The notes beneath the pieces were generated by a model. The model did no database searches. It had not been told where the DNA came from and saw only the letters and a list, made by a program, of their open reading frames with translations. 64,000 nucleotides of DNA, taken from positions 67,080 to 131,079 of the forward strand of contig LGRX02014764.1 of assembly GCA_001247695.2 (NCBI GenBank). Reading direction: 5' to 3'. Position 1 is the stretch's first letter. Every line of letters begins with the position of its first letter. Shown here in pieces: positions 44,732-57,139 of this stretch. The stretch is from Cymbomonas tetramitiformis (lineage: Eukaryota > Chlorophyta > Pyramimonadophyceae > Pyramimonadales > Pyramimonadaceae). Both the position numbers and the translations under genes were made by a program.

Positions 44732-47700
44732 ATGAGCGCGTCTGAAGTGGCCTCGGAGCCGGCCTCGACAAGCGAGATTGCAGCCACCGAGCCGAGTCCC
44801 TTCGACGATGCGGATTCCAAGGCAACCGTGCAGGCGAAGGCTTTCAGGTGCCGCCCTCCATCGCGCTCGGCTCGTCAGCGAAACTTCAGCTTCCATTTTA
44901 GTTTTTCAAAGTTGTCGGAACAAAGGTCCTCGGACAGCACTCCCAGCACAGTTCAGAGCCCTGCGCCGTCCTTCCATCAGTGTACCGAGTCGGCGTCGTC
45001 ATCGACCAGCTACGAGTTCGCAAGTTCTAACGAGTAACGGTATCATATGTCGTTTAAGTCGCACTCGTACGTGTGATCAGGGAAGCTTCGATCTGGTCTC
45101 AGGGGCAAGAGGGGTTGTCCCGTACGCGGGACGGACGAACAATACACAGCACACCCGCAACTGCCGCTTTATCAGAGGTACCGTGCTTCGCTCGCGACGG
45201 CGTCGAAGTTTTAGGTTTGCGTCGGGACTGGTAGCATCGAAGGCGCGTGGGGCGATCTTCGAGAGACTCGAGTCGCTTACCGGCCGGCCCGGGCCGCTTG
45301 AAGTGAGGGCACCATTCTCAGCCGCACGGCAACGCTAGACACCGTGTCTTCGCTGCGCTCAGCGCTGCTGCAGATTGGCCAACGGAGAGCTCCTCAGACG
45401 CTGATGGGCCGTCGGCGAGTGGCTGTTGGATACCCTTGCCAGTCAACGCTTTGCCTGCAGGAACCCGGCCCTCTACAGGAAGATGTGCCCATGCAATGGA
45501 CCCGTGTTACTTTAGGTCGGCTTTAGAATTGATAGGGTCCTGGGAGAAGCGTCGTTTAATCGATGAGCCGCGGCCACTGAGGCCTGGCTCCAGTCCACAA
45601 GTTGTCTACCACACCTCCCCGGGGCTGAGACGTGCTGCGTCGGGACGGGTGCTTTGGTCAGCGAGGAGGAACTGCAGACGGTGGCAACACAATACGGCGC
45701 GGAGTCTCTGGAGATGGTGGATGCGCTGAATAGCTCTGCCCTCGCGTATGAGAATGACGGAGACTATCGCACAGCTATCCAGCTTTTCGAGCGTGGGCTA
45801 CACATCATAGAGAACGGCCCTGGGGGCAAACATCATGCGAGCCTTGCCCCCCTCCTGGGTAACTTGTCCAGCCTGCATCAAGGTCCGAAGATCTTACCCA
45901 GCTCACTGGAAAGTGAGATTTCCGTTCATTGAGCGTGGTGCTATTAGTTTAGGGTTTCACGTGCCGTCTCGGGGACCACCTGCACGTGTGTGCTTTGGGG
46001 AACCCTTTTTTGGAGGGCGGTCTCTGCGCGTTTTGTATGCGTGTTTTCTCGGTTGCCATCGGCAAGAGCATACTCTCGGGTGATATTCACAACAGCAAGC
46101 ACTCAGGTGCCACTTGTATCTGCGCCGTCTCCGATGACATTTGCATGAACGCGCATTCGGAGGCGAATTCTATGAGCGCCGTTTCGGGTGCCAAGGGCTT
46201 GAGTGCGCTCTCGGGTTCTGCTTGTATGGACGCCGTCTCAAGAGCCAGCGTTATGGGCTTTGTCTTGGGAGCTCCTTGTGCGGGCAAAGTGTGACCGCGC
46301 CTTTCAGACTACCACGCATTTCTTTGTCTGTTCTGGATGGCCCCTCTGGCATCGGCGCACAAGTTGTGCAGCAGTGGCGGTGCCGTTGAGGTGTCGGCTG
46401 TGCTTCTGGTGCCAGTCGCGGGAGACGCTGTGAGTTGTTGCCTGAGGTGCATCTGCCTGGCGTGCGGCCGATTACCTCTCCTGGCTGCGATGAGCTCTGG
46501 TTTTTCCGGGCTGAGTGCATTGAAGGTTGGCTTGGAGGCTTCGAGCTTGGGGATGCTGGTTTTGATCAACGGTCTGTGCTGGGGAGTGTTGTTCCTTTTA
46601 GCCACTGGAGACTTCGCAATGGCGCTATCATTACAAGAGCGAGAGCTGCAGATCGTAGTAGAGCAACAAGGGGCGGATGATGGACCAAAGGTCGATTGTC
46701 CTCCAACGCCCCGGCAATTCCACCCCTTCCTCCCCCCTTGTTTCCGGCCCTAAGCCTCACGGGCTTTCCTTTCATCTTCCTTCCTGGGGCGTATGACTTT
46801 GTTGCCAACCCTAAACCCTACGAACTCCTCTCCGACAGTGATTTGCTAACACTCTACCACGGGGTTGAAGACCAAGCTTCTGACCCTGGAGTGGCTGCAG
46901 GAGTAGACAGTTGCCCGAGGGGTCGCAGAAGAGGGTCAGCGGAAAGAGCCTTTAGGCGCACCCTGGAGCCATGTACTTAGGGCAGCCAACACGAGCCGCG
47001 AGGAGTGCCTTAGAAAATTCAGTCAGAGGGACCGGAGATACGATACGTATTTATTCATGATCACTGGACAAGGAGAGGGGGTGGGGCTTAGACAGATATC
47101 AGCCATTCTGACGAACATCGGTCACTTGCAAATGTCTCTGGGGGACCTTGCCAAGGCGGAGCTGGTCTTCAAGCGCGTCCTGGATCAAGACCTCGAGGTG
47201 CTTTCCCACTAGAGCTGCACAAAACGCTCTCCCAGTCAGCACCGCAGTTCTGTCTCCGGGGACGACTTGGAGCTTCACAGCGTGCGTTCCCATTTGGATG
47301 CCTCTATCATGAATACGATAGACATGCCAGATCAGCTTATGAATGAAACATATCTGCTCAGTATTGGTAAATCTGATAGATACAATGCAACTGTGCACAT
47401 CAGCTCATGGAACTATGTCCTACCCCACCTTCGGACCCGAATGCGATTCTGCTTCGTTTGGACAAGTAGCAGCCTGCAGCCAGGCCTGCATTGGTTACAA
47501 ACTGCACTTGTGCCTCAGCGCATTGAGCAATCGAGCTGGAACGCCGGGCAGCGCACATTTGGTGCTATTCAGCGTGCGATTGCGTCCTCACACGTCGCAG
47601 TGAACGGCTTTGATGCTTCGCGGTCCTCCGGTGATAAGTGCAGAGACGCCGCGGCCTGTGGGTCATCACAGCTCATGGTTACCCCTGGACGCGCCACGGT

Positions 47701-50700
47701 CCACACAGTTGCTTGGGCGTGTCACATCTAGTGGTCATGCCTGGACACGTCACTGCCACATCTAGCGGTCATGCCTGGACGCGCCGCTGTCCGCAGAGTT
47801 GCCCGGGCTTGTGGTCATGCCTGGACGTGTGACTGCCCGCAGAGTTGCCCGGGCATGTTACATCTAGCGGACATGCCTGGCTTTGCAAACATCGGTGTCA
47901 GCCGGTCACTGTATGCTGCTTGCTGGGTGGATGCGGCCATGCCACAGATGTACGGGGAGGACAGCCTGGAAAGTACGCATTCCATTAACAACTTGGCGGG
48001 CATGTATGAGACCCAAGGTGGGCGATTACACCCTACACTTCGCTTTTTCGGATATCGTGGAGGCGCTAGGTGAACTAGTTGAGTGTGCCCGCCCTATACT
48101 GATGGCAAGCAGCATTTGCCGGCAATGGAGCGCTAGTTGAGTGTGCCCGCCCTACACTGATGGCAAGCAGCATTTGCCGGCAATGGAGGCACTAGTTGAG
48201 TGTGCCCGCCCTATACTGATGGCAAAGCAGCATTTGCCGGCAATGAAGGCACTAGTTGAGTGTGCCCGCCCTACACTGATGGCAAGCAGCATTTACCGGC
48301 AATGGAGGGCGCTAGTTGAGTGTGCCCGCCCTATACTGATGGCAAGCAGCATTTGCCGGCAATGGAGGCGCTAGTTGAGTGTGCCCGCCCTATACTGATG
48401 GCAAGCAGCATTTGCTGGCAATGGAGGCGCTAGTTGAGTGTGCCCGCCCTATACTGATGGCAAGCAGCATTTGCCGGCAATGGAGGCGCTAGCGCCATCA
48501 CCCTCCACTGATCATCATCTGTATCTTCCGGCACGGTGGAGAGGTTATAGCTGTGCCCTCCCTACATTGACAAAAAGCTGCACCTCCATAGGCTTTCCAA
48601 TGCTACGGAGGCACATGGTGAGTGTGCTCGCCCTCCAGTTGCAATCACCAGTGCCACCCCGGGGAGGAAACTAGGGGTCGTGCTCGCGCACCATGCCCAG
48701 TCACCAATTCAGAGAGGGGGGGTTCGGGGGAGGCCGAGCTGGATCCACACAGGGCGGTATGACGAGGCGGAGGAACTATACACGAAGTCTCTGATGCTAT
48801 ACGTCAAGCACTATGGAGATGACCACCCGTATGTGGCCGTGGCTGCAAACAACCTCGCTGTGTTATTGGAGTCCAACAGGGGAAAGTACGTGGATGCCCG
48901 TTCCCCCCTCCGTCCCCGCCCTCACGGCTCAATTTCAATGTGGACGGAGCATGATATTCCGCCCTCCGCGGTGACTGGGACATGGGGTCTGCGGTGTGCT
49001 GATGGAATGTGGGCGAGCGACAGGCTAGAGGACGCGATGCACCTTAGGACGAAAGATCTTCAAATTTGTGCAAAGCATCACGGTGCGTCGAGATCGAGGG
49101 AAGCCCCCCGGCTAGAGACCCCCTTTTAGCCCCCTAGAGCCTTTTTGTAAGCCCTAGAGCCTTGTACTTCATCCTTATTGGGTTGGCACGATAACTAACG
49201 CTCGCCCTTTGCCGCCACACCTGTGTCGGCAATCACAGCGTTTCACAGTGTGGACCGGAGCTCTCGTCCTGGCGCTGCTGCTACGTGGCGAGAGATTCGG
49301 AGCCCGGAGGCACAGCGAGGAGGTCTGAAGGGATGGTAGCTGGGGACAAGTGCTGGGGATGGCGGGGACCAGGGCCGGATCACCCGGAAACCGCGGGCTC
49401 GATGAACAACATGGCGGGGCTGCTGGTGATGATGGCAGAGTACGACAAGGCCGTGCCGCTATACGAGAGTGCGCGGGAGGTGTGGATTAAGTCCCACGGG
49501 CCCGACCACCCACTGGTGGCCACAGTGATGAGCAATCACTCTTCGCTGATGCTGAAGCTGGGCAACTACGAGGAAGCGGAGCGGCTTCAGCTTAGGGCTC
49601 TGGAGATCCGCACTGCCTCCGTCGGCAAGGAGCATCTGGACTACGCCTCCTCGCTGCACCTCCTCGGGGAGCTGCGGCAGAGCCAGGGCCGGCTCCAGGA
49701 GGCGGAGGACCACCTGAAGGAGGCGCTGAGCATGAGGTGCGTGCAAGGAGCGGCGCCCCCAGCCTGGAGTGGAGGGACACGGTCATGTGTTCGAGGTTTC
49801 TGCACAGGAACTCGTACCTGTCTCCCACCCGATGCGATGGGGAAGGGGGGGTGCCTCACGGCTGTAGGCTCCTGCAGCGTGGCTGATAGGGCCGTAGGGC
49901 CACGCCTGGGGATAGCTGCTATGCGGAAGGGTCGCTGTGTCGCTGTCTGCGAGCTGTTATTTTTAAAGCCCTGTGGTCTCCCCGTTCACCCGACTGGGAG
50001 GAGCGCGGCCCCGCAGTGTGCAGGCCTCCGGCTTGTGCCGGAAGGCGAGTTGCCTGCGGCGTCCTTTCCTGGGATCGCGCCGCACTGCAGTGGTACAGCG
50101 ATGCATGCATCACACCGTCCCCCGCTCCAGCGCAGGCGGCGGCTGCTGGAGCTGCCGTCTTCAAGCAGCTCGGTGGCTGCTCCAGCTGTGTACCACCTAC
50201 AGCGCTGGAGTTGGGGCTCGCGTCATGGCGGCTGCTGGGCTCGCGTCATGGCGGCTGCTGGGCGCGCGTCATGGCGGCTGCTGGGCGCGCGTCATGCCGG
50301 CTGCTGGGCGCGCCTCATGCCGGCTGCTGTACTGCGCAATTCTGGAGGGACGTTGCTGGGATATGTAAACCCGATGCGGTGGAAGTGTGCAGGAGCGACA
50401 AGCTGGGGCGGCAGCATCAGGAAGTGGCGCAAACGCTGGATCTCTTGTCGAATCTGTACCATCAGCAAGGCCGGCTTGCTGACGCCATGACTCTCCGCAT
50501 GGAGTGCATCAACATCGTTGAGGCCAGGCTCGGCCCGGCCAATCAGCTGTTTGCAACCGCGCTCTTCAGCCTAGGCGAGCTCCTCAGGTGCTATGCCCCC
50601 AGCGCTGCCCTGGTGCAGGCCGCGTGCAGGTCCCTGGAACTGAGGTGCCCGCAGGGAGTGCATCCCATGCAGCAAGGGCCGGAAGTTGCGTCGCATACGC

Positions 50701-53700
50701 CGCCGCCTCGAACTCCGGTCATATGTGTCGAGTCTCGGAACACATATATATCCCCGGGCTACAGCCCCGGGCCACAGCTATGCCAGCTGCGGCCCGGTGG
50801 GATGCACAAGGGACGCCGCATGCGCCTGTGACACCGAATGCGTCAGAGGACAGCACACCAAGGAAGCGCGCCGCATACGATTGTATTGCTTCCATCTTGA
50901 AGAATATTGCAATGATGGCAGCTTAATTTCTATGAGATGCCAGTATCCCCAGCTCAGCGTTCCTGCTCAGGATGAGCTCTACGATGTTGGCATGCCTACC
51001 GGCGTGAACCCCACACTTGTGGTCCTTGCCATAGCCATACTACATGGTCACTAAGGGTTGGTGAGAGCCCTTTGGGTGGGGGGTACGGTCTTCTCAGGAC
51101 TGAAGGGAATTACGCCCGGGCAGAGGAGGCCATCCAGCGCGCACACAGCATCCGCGAGTCCGTGTTCGGTCCAAATCATCCTGAGGTAGGCAATCTTCCC
51201 TGCCATGGCAGCTGAGGTGGTTATGGCATCTGAGGAGTGGTAATGGCATCTGAGGGATGGTGATGGCATCTGAGGGGTGGCTGTGGCAGCTGAGGGGTGG
51301 TTGTGGCAGCTGAGGGTGGCTGTGGCAGCTGAGGGGTTGTGGCAGCTGAGGGGTGGTGATGGCAGCTGAGGGGTGGTTGTGGGGTGGTTGTGGCAGCTGA
51401 GGGGTGGTTCTGGCAGCCAGTGTGCCTTGGAGATGGAGTAAGCCACTGCGGAGAGGCGCTGCTGGGAAGCATTGTGGGTGCACCCGAGTGCGGCTGTGGG
51501 CTTGCGTGGAGACTGGGACTTGGGGGTCGAGGGCCGCCCCTTCGCAGGTGGCCCGCACGCTAAAGGCTCTGCAGAGTGTCTACCAGCTGACGGTTCCGCC
51601 CCCCTCCCTCCTCGAATTCAATAGCAGTCTGGGCTTGGGTCTCCCAGCATCACCACCAGCCTCTGATGCTCCCTGCATGGCCCAGTCACATGTAGGGTTC
51701 TGCGGTGCGTGGTGCGGCAACGCGGGCCCGTGGACTCCGAGCTGGCCTTTGGAATTTGAACTTTGAGCTGGCCTTTGGAGAGTGATGCTCTTCTGCCTCG
51801 CTCTTGTGCTGTGAATTTTGATTTTTTCTTCAGATTTCTTTACGCTATTGATTGATTGATTGATTGATTGATGGATTGATTGATTGATTGATTGATCGAT
51901 CAATGCTAAGCAGTGCACCTTTTGGCACTGAGAGTGAGTTCGTGACAAAAGAAACCGAAGGAAATGAATCCATTCGAAGAGACTGAGACTGAGAGGGAGT
52001 GAGAGCGAGGCAGAAGTTCTGTAGGATGACCGAGTGCTCACGGAATCAAGTGAGCTAACAAGTCGAGTGTGTACCTCCGTGCTTCCTTCGGAGGGCTCTT
52101 GGCTCCATTGCCCCTGTTTACTACTTTAGCCTCTGTTTTAACGTTCGCTCACGTCGAGAAGACCCTCACATGCCACCCTTGAACCCTCTGTTCTGACGCT
52201 TGCCTTATCACATCTGCCACATGGTATGACGCCTGTATGGGAAGCTTGACGTGGAGTGAGCATGGCGGAGCGGCGTGGTACAGGCACAGTACGAGAAGGC
52301 GCAGGAGGCGAGTTCCGCGCTGCAGGCAATATCGGGGACGCTTGCAGAGGACCACCCGGACTTCCCCGGCTCACTGTACAGCGAGGTGCGCGCGGCCGGC
52401 TCAGAAGAGTGATCCAATCGGAGACCGCCCTGGTGGGCCTCGGGCGGGGAGAGTTTGCAGGCAAGGCTGATTTGGGAAGGGTAGGGGTCACGCCAGAAGG
52501 CTGGTGAGGGCGCGGAGTGAAGGTGATGCCCTGGAGGGTAACGAGATGGAGGGTGGTTTGTAGCAGAGGGTAAAGGCATTGGGAGAAAGGCGGGGCAAAG
52601 ATGGAGGGCTCGGGAGGACGGGGAATGAGTGGTAAGCCCCGAAGCTGTGGCGATGATGGGTGGTGAGCGGACGATGGCGGCAGGGTGAGATGCTGCGCGT
52701 TGCGGGGAAGTTCGACGCTGCAGTGTCGCTGCATGAGCGTTGCCTTGCCCTCAGGTATGCCTCATCTCCTTCTCCGGATGTTCCCAGCTTACATGGGTTT
52801 CCCCTTTCCTCCTCGTTCAGATGCGGCGAAGTCCCAGATGGGCGCGGTTGGTGTGGTGTTCTGCCCCGAGCACACTGTCCACGTAGCATCTTGCTGTGGG
52901 GGTACCACCGCCGTGCCACTTTTTAACGAGGGCATTGTCGACGTGAGGCTTTGGCACGGAAGGATCAACACTAGATCTCGATATCTAGGGCGCCACATTG
53001 AATGTGGCTGGCTCCGGGGCGTGGCCCGTGCATGTCTGGGCTGTGCATGTCTGGGCTGTGCATGTCTGGGCTGTGCATGTCTGGGCTGTGCATGGTACAT
53101 GCGTGGTCAGGATATCAGCTACGAGGGTGCGCTGTGTGGCCCGGATGCCCCCCATGCCGCACTAAGGTCCACGAGTCGCCATGAAGGGGAAGGCAGCTGG
53201 TTGTGGTGCAATGGTCCGCAGGGAGGCGAAGCTGGGCGCCGACCATGAGGCAGTCGGTCAGTCGATGGACGCACTGGCAACTCTGTTGCAAAGTACTTCC
53301 CCCGAGCGTCCACGCCGCGTGCCCCGTGTCACGCATCGCCTTCATTCCTCCGCGCCAATCGATTGCCATTGCTACCGGCTGCACATCCGCGTGCATTGCG
53401 CTATGCATTTGCTCCCAGCTCGCGAGTCGATGAGGGGGGGGGGGTGCGTTCTGGAGGTGGCCGGCAGCTCTCGGGCGCTCTGATGAAGCCCATGCACACC
53501 TCAAGAACGCGCTCGCGTTGCGCGAGCGCATCTACGGCCTGGATCATCCGCAAGTGGCCAGCGCCCTGGACAACGTAGCGGTTTTCATTGGTCACCCTCC
53601 CGCCTTGCCCGTCTCCCCAGCGAGGTGCCTTCCTTCTTCGCCCTCAGTCTCACTTTGCGGACCGCATCTGCATCGATCTCCGCGCCTGGCATCACCAAAC

Positions 53701-56643
53701 TCACCTGCCCCCCTTACTTGGCTTCCTTGCTCTCGCCACTCTCGTGCGCCTCAGCCGCCCAGCCATTTAGCTCCATATACCCGCCTTGCCCACCTTGGCC
53801 TCCTTGTGGGTGCCTCGGCCCCTTTGCCCCCCTCTTCCATTTTGCTGACCTCGCCTGACTGACCTGCCGCGCCATCCTTTCCAACTTCTGCCCAATGCTG
53901 CCTTGCTTGTGGCACTGAACTGCCTTGCTTGTGGCACTGAGCTGCCTTGCTTGTGGCACTGAGCTGCCTTGCTTGTGGCACTGAGCTGCCTTGCTTGTGG
54001 CACTAAGCTGCCTTGCTTGTGGTGCTTTCCAAATATAGTTGGAGGGCTGGCAGTGGGACAGCAGCTATTGCGAAGCATCCCAGCAGCTGTGGGGGTTCCA
54101 TGCTCGTAACGTGTGACGGCAGCACAATGCCAGGCGTGGCATGTGACGCCGACGGTGGTGTCAACCTGAATATGGCGCATAGTGATGGTCGTGGCATATG
54201 TTGGCAGCTGTGGGGATCGAAGATCGATGATTGGATTCTAGGGGAGGGGAGGGGCTGGGTATCGAGTGAGCAGAGGAGGCCTATGCGGATCTGGAGGGGG
54301 CTCTCCAGCTGAAGCTGCGCGCAAAGATGATTCGGGAGGAGCAGCTCAGCCCCACCCATCCTGACATTGCATCCTCCCTGAACAACCTTGCCATCCTGCG
54401 CAAGAGTGAGGCCGCCACCCCGACGCCACCTCGCCCGCCGTCATGCTTGCACGCGTCTCTGTCGACGCGCCGCGCTTCTGCCATGCTGCGGGGGGGCGTC
54501 CAATCATAGCGTTGCTGCCATGCTGAGGGGGCGCATCCAATCATAGCTTTGCTGCCATGCTGAGGGGGCGCATCCAATCTTAGCATCGCTGCCATGCACT
54601 GCCAAGCCATGCTGAGGGGCGCATCCAATCATAGCGTTGCCGCCATGCTGAGGGGCGATCCAATCATAGCATCGCTGCCATGCTGAGGGGGCCCATCCAA
54701 TCATAGCGTTGCTGCCATGCTCCCGCCTGCTCTTCGGCGTGGCGCAGGCATGCTGGTGAATGTGGCGGGCATGTGGGCGGATGTGGCGCTGTTGCTGCGG
54801 GCAGAGATGGGTAAAGTCGATGAAGCCGAGGATCTCCACCGCCGCGCCTTAACAATACGGCAGGAGGTATCATTCCTCTCCTCCCCTCACTTATCTTTCT
54901 TCGCATGGTAACCTCTTCCTTTGCCATATGCCCTTGCCATATGCGCATGCAGTCTAATCAAGAGGGGAGAATGGGGGAAAGGGGAGGAGAGAGTGACGCC
55001 GGGGGGGCGGGGGGCGAGGGGTATCTCAACAGAGATATCCAGCTGACCACCCCGTGATTGCCACGTCTCTCAATAACCTGGCCTTGGTATTGAACGCCAA
55101 GGTTGGCCTTCGGACGGCATCTGCCAAGCTCCTCGTGTTGGAATCTGCACTCACTGCAGTTCCTCTGAGTGTAAAGACTGACTGCCTAGGGCCACTATAG
55201 CTCACAGGAAGTCAAACCCTGAAGAACCCTGAGAAACCCTATGTGAAAGGCCTGAAACCCTGCAGCACATATCATGGCCGTAGGATCAAAGACACCAGCG
55301 ACGATGTAGATGCATTACAGTAGTATGACCAAATTTGGACAGTCGCAGTGATGGATCCGAGTGTTGTGAAATAATTAGTAGGATCCGTGAGTGACACATG
55401 GCCAGAGTCCGTGAACTTCCCCCAAACATCCTCAAAGCATCGCCAAGTCACAACCGTAGAGTCGTGATTTGGCGCCTAGCTTCCTTGGCGTTTCGCCAAG
55501 CAAACGGTCTATCAAGTTTGTTAATGAAAGTCATTGTTCGCCTTTTGTGATACTACCTAGACGAATTCCAAAGCCATTCCAGAACCTCTGCCCTCACAAC
55601 CCCTCCGCTACCGTGCGCCTGCCTGACCAGATGCCAACCCGAAGTGAACGGCTTGGATGCGCTCTGGGAGCCCCCGAGAGTCCGCGCAGTGCCGGTGCCA
55701 CCAAGGCCATCTTGCGGGCCGCGCAGTGCCGAGAGATGGGCGCATCTGTGGACATGCGGGACGGCACAGAGTGACCCGTGGCGCGAGAGGGGTTGGCACA
55801 AGGCGACACGTGGCGCGGGCGAGGTGGCGCAGGGTGATAAGTATGGCGAAGCGCTGCAGCTGCAAGAGCAGTGCCACGCGATTCTGGAGAAGCGCCTCGG
55901 GCCGCAGAGCCTTAACCTCGCGGCCTCCCTCGGCAACCTCGCCCTGCTCGCCCAGTACCAGAACAAGGTGCCCCCCCACCCATCCATAGGACGGCGGCCT
56001 ATAGGGCAGGAGCATCCTCAGGCTCGGAGGGCGCGGCGGCCGCAGAGGGGGTGCATCACCTTTGAGCACAGGGTGGTGCGAGTGCAAGTAGAGATGAAGC
56101 TTTTCGGTTTTCGTGGGAAGAAGGGTGTCTGGAAGGCAGCAGGGAAAGCTGTTGCCGAAGCTGTTGCCGAAGCTGTTGCTGAAACGCGGCTAGCTGAGCA
56201 GCAATCTCCTGCTGAATGACCGCAGTTGTAGAAATTGTCAATTCAGTTCGAGAATTCTCTGTGGACTGCGTGGCGAGAGGAAGAGACCTACTGGGCTGAC
56301 TGACGGCTCCCTGCTGAGGGGCTACGCGTTCTGATAGGTAGGCTTCTTCCAACCGTCGTAGTCGGTCCAGGGAAATTCCATCCCTTCCCCCTGGTGAAAA
56401 CCTGTCCTGACCTCCTCGACAGACTTCTTCTTCGACTGCAGGGTACTCCCTACCCCATCGCCGAGACATCGGGGTGTAAGGGGCAAATATTCAGGATTTC
56501 CAAATCTGACAGCGTTCCCCCGCCTTTTCGTGACAGGGCCAAGACAGCATCACCATGCTGAAGCGATGCCTCGAGATCCGTGAGCTGCACTTCGGCGCCT
56601 CGCATACCTCGGTGCCCCCACTCCCCTACAATCTTGCCCGCAC
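44732..56643 (+). CDS. Giant TPR protein, N-terminal part (20 exons)
   Basis: Exons inferred by splice phase and TPR periodicity: 44732-44847, 45662-45882, 46602-46690, 47096-47197, 47948-48017, 48753-48885, 49024-49082, 49373-49736, 50393-50587, 51098-51185, 51548-51592, 52284-52385, 52684-52754, 53222-53292, 53468-53590, 54274-54405, 54805-54866, 55033-55101, 55833-55967 and 56537-56643. All 19 internal junctions keep one frame, about 784 codons. The N-terminus (MSASEVASEP) is Ser/Glu-rich and acidic, with no signal peptide. From residue 40 on the chain is kinesin-light-chain-type TPR, for example NNLAGMYETQG, GPDHPETAGSMNNMAGLL and DHPVIATSLNNLALVL. TPR arrays bind peptide ligands; no catalytic domain is visible. 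The unit spanning 53590/54274 is about eight residues short, so a tiny exon may be missed there. Exon 1 to 2 is supported only by phase. The gene continues at 57140. Confidence 0.72.
47670..47880 (+). repeat. Minisatellite, about 46-bp unit, intronic
   Basis: Imperfect copies built around CATGCCTGGACGCG and GCAGAGTTGCCCGGGC, within the intron 47198-47947 of the giant TPR gene. Confidence 0.7.
48073..48491 (+). repeat. 58-60-bp minisatellite, seven copies, intronic
   Basis: The anchor TTGAGTGTGCCCGCCCT recurs at 48079, 48137, 48196, 48256, 48316, 48375 and 48434. Copies differ by a few bases. The array fills more than half of the intron 48018-48752. Confidence 0.92.
50215..50335 (+). repeat. 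23-bp minisatellite, about five copies, intronic
   Basis: The unit CGCGTCATGGCGGCTGCTGGG drifts to a CATGCCGG variant in the last copies. It lies just upstream of the exon at 50393. Confidence 0.85.
51205..51425 (+). repeat. 18-20-bp minisatellite, intronic
   Basis: About ten copies of a GTGGCAGCTGAGGGGTG-like unit, drifting from a GGCATCTGAGG variant at the left end. Fills the intron after the exon ending 51185. Confidence 0.85.
51847..51898 (+). repeat. ATTG tetranucleotide microsatellite
   Basis: About thirteen ATTG units with one GATGG interruption, within the intron 51593-52283. Confidence 0.9.
53028..53096 (+). repeat. 15-bp minisatellite, four copies, intronic
   Basis: CATGTCTGGGCTGTG starts at 53031, 53046, 53061 and 53076, within the intron 52755-53221. 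Confidence 0.9.
53898..54022 (+). repeat. 22-bp minisatellite, six copies, intronic
   Basis: The unit TGCCTTGCTTGTGGCACTGA starts every 22 bases from 53899, within the intron 53591-54273. Confidence 0.92.
54478..54725 (+). repeat. Minisatellite, about 36-bp unit, intronic
   Basis: Six or seven imperfect copies of a unit containing GCATCCAATCATAGCGTTG and CTGCCATGCTGAGGGG, within the intron 54406-54804. Confidence 0.85.
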
Positions 56644-56976
56644 GTATGCTGCTGCTACCCCTCCCGTCAACCATCGCCGCCAGCACCACCACATCCTGAA
56701 GGCACCCTCGTGAATGAGCGTGTGGCCGCATATCACATCGAGTGCATACCGGCGCATCTTGCAGCAGCCTCTAAATGCGTCTCCGCAAGATTGCTGTGTG
56801 GCGGCACGTGGCGGAAATAGCTTTCGCCTGAATGCAGTTGCGAGACTACCGGTGAACAACAGAATTTATTGTGGGACACGTGGCAGTTGGATATGCAGGA
56901 GTTGTGAATAGAGTATTTGGAGGGTCATTAAGGGGCCGAGGAGGAAGCGAAACAAGCAGATTAAGGGTATGTCGGA

Positions 56977-57085
56977 GGGGCATGGAGGACGTGTGCGGAG
57001 GGCATGGAGGGGCATGGAGGACGTGTGCAGAGGGCATGGAGGGGCATAGAGGACGTGTGCGGAGGGCATGGAGGGGCACAGAGGA
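56977..57085 (+). repeat. 32-bp minisatellite, three-plus copies
   Basis: GGGGCATGGAGGACGTGTGC recurs at 56977, 57009 and 57041 with small changes, just upstream of the exon at 57140. Confidence 0.85.
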
Positions 57086-57139
57086 CTAAAACTTCACCTG
57101 GATAGAGACAGGCAGAGGGGGTAGGAGTGGTGGTGACAG

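Noticed and set aside
48073..48491. CRISPR-like array
   Set aside because: The repeats are directly abutting 58-60-bp minisatellite copies with no unique spacers, in a eukaryotic intron.
53591..53870. Open frames after the exon ending 53590
   Set aside because: Pro/Ser/Leu-rich, pyrimidine-rich intron sequence without TPR character.
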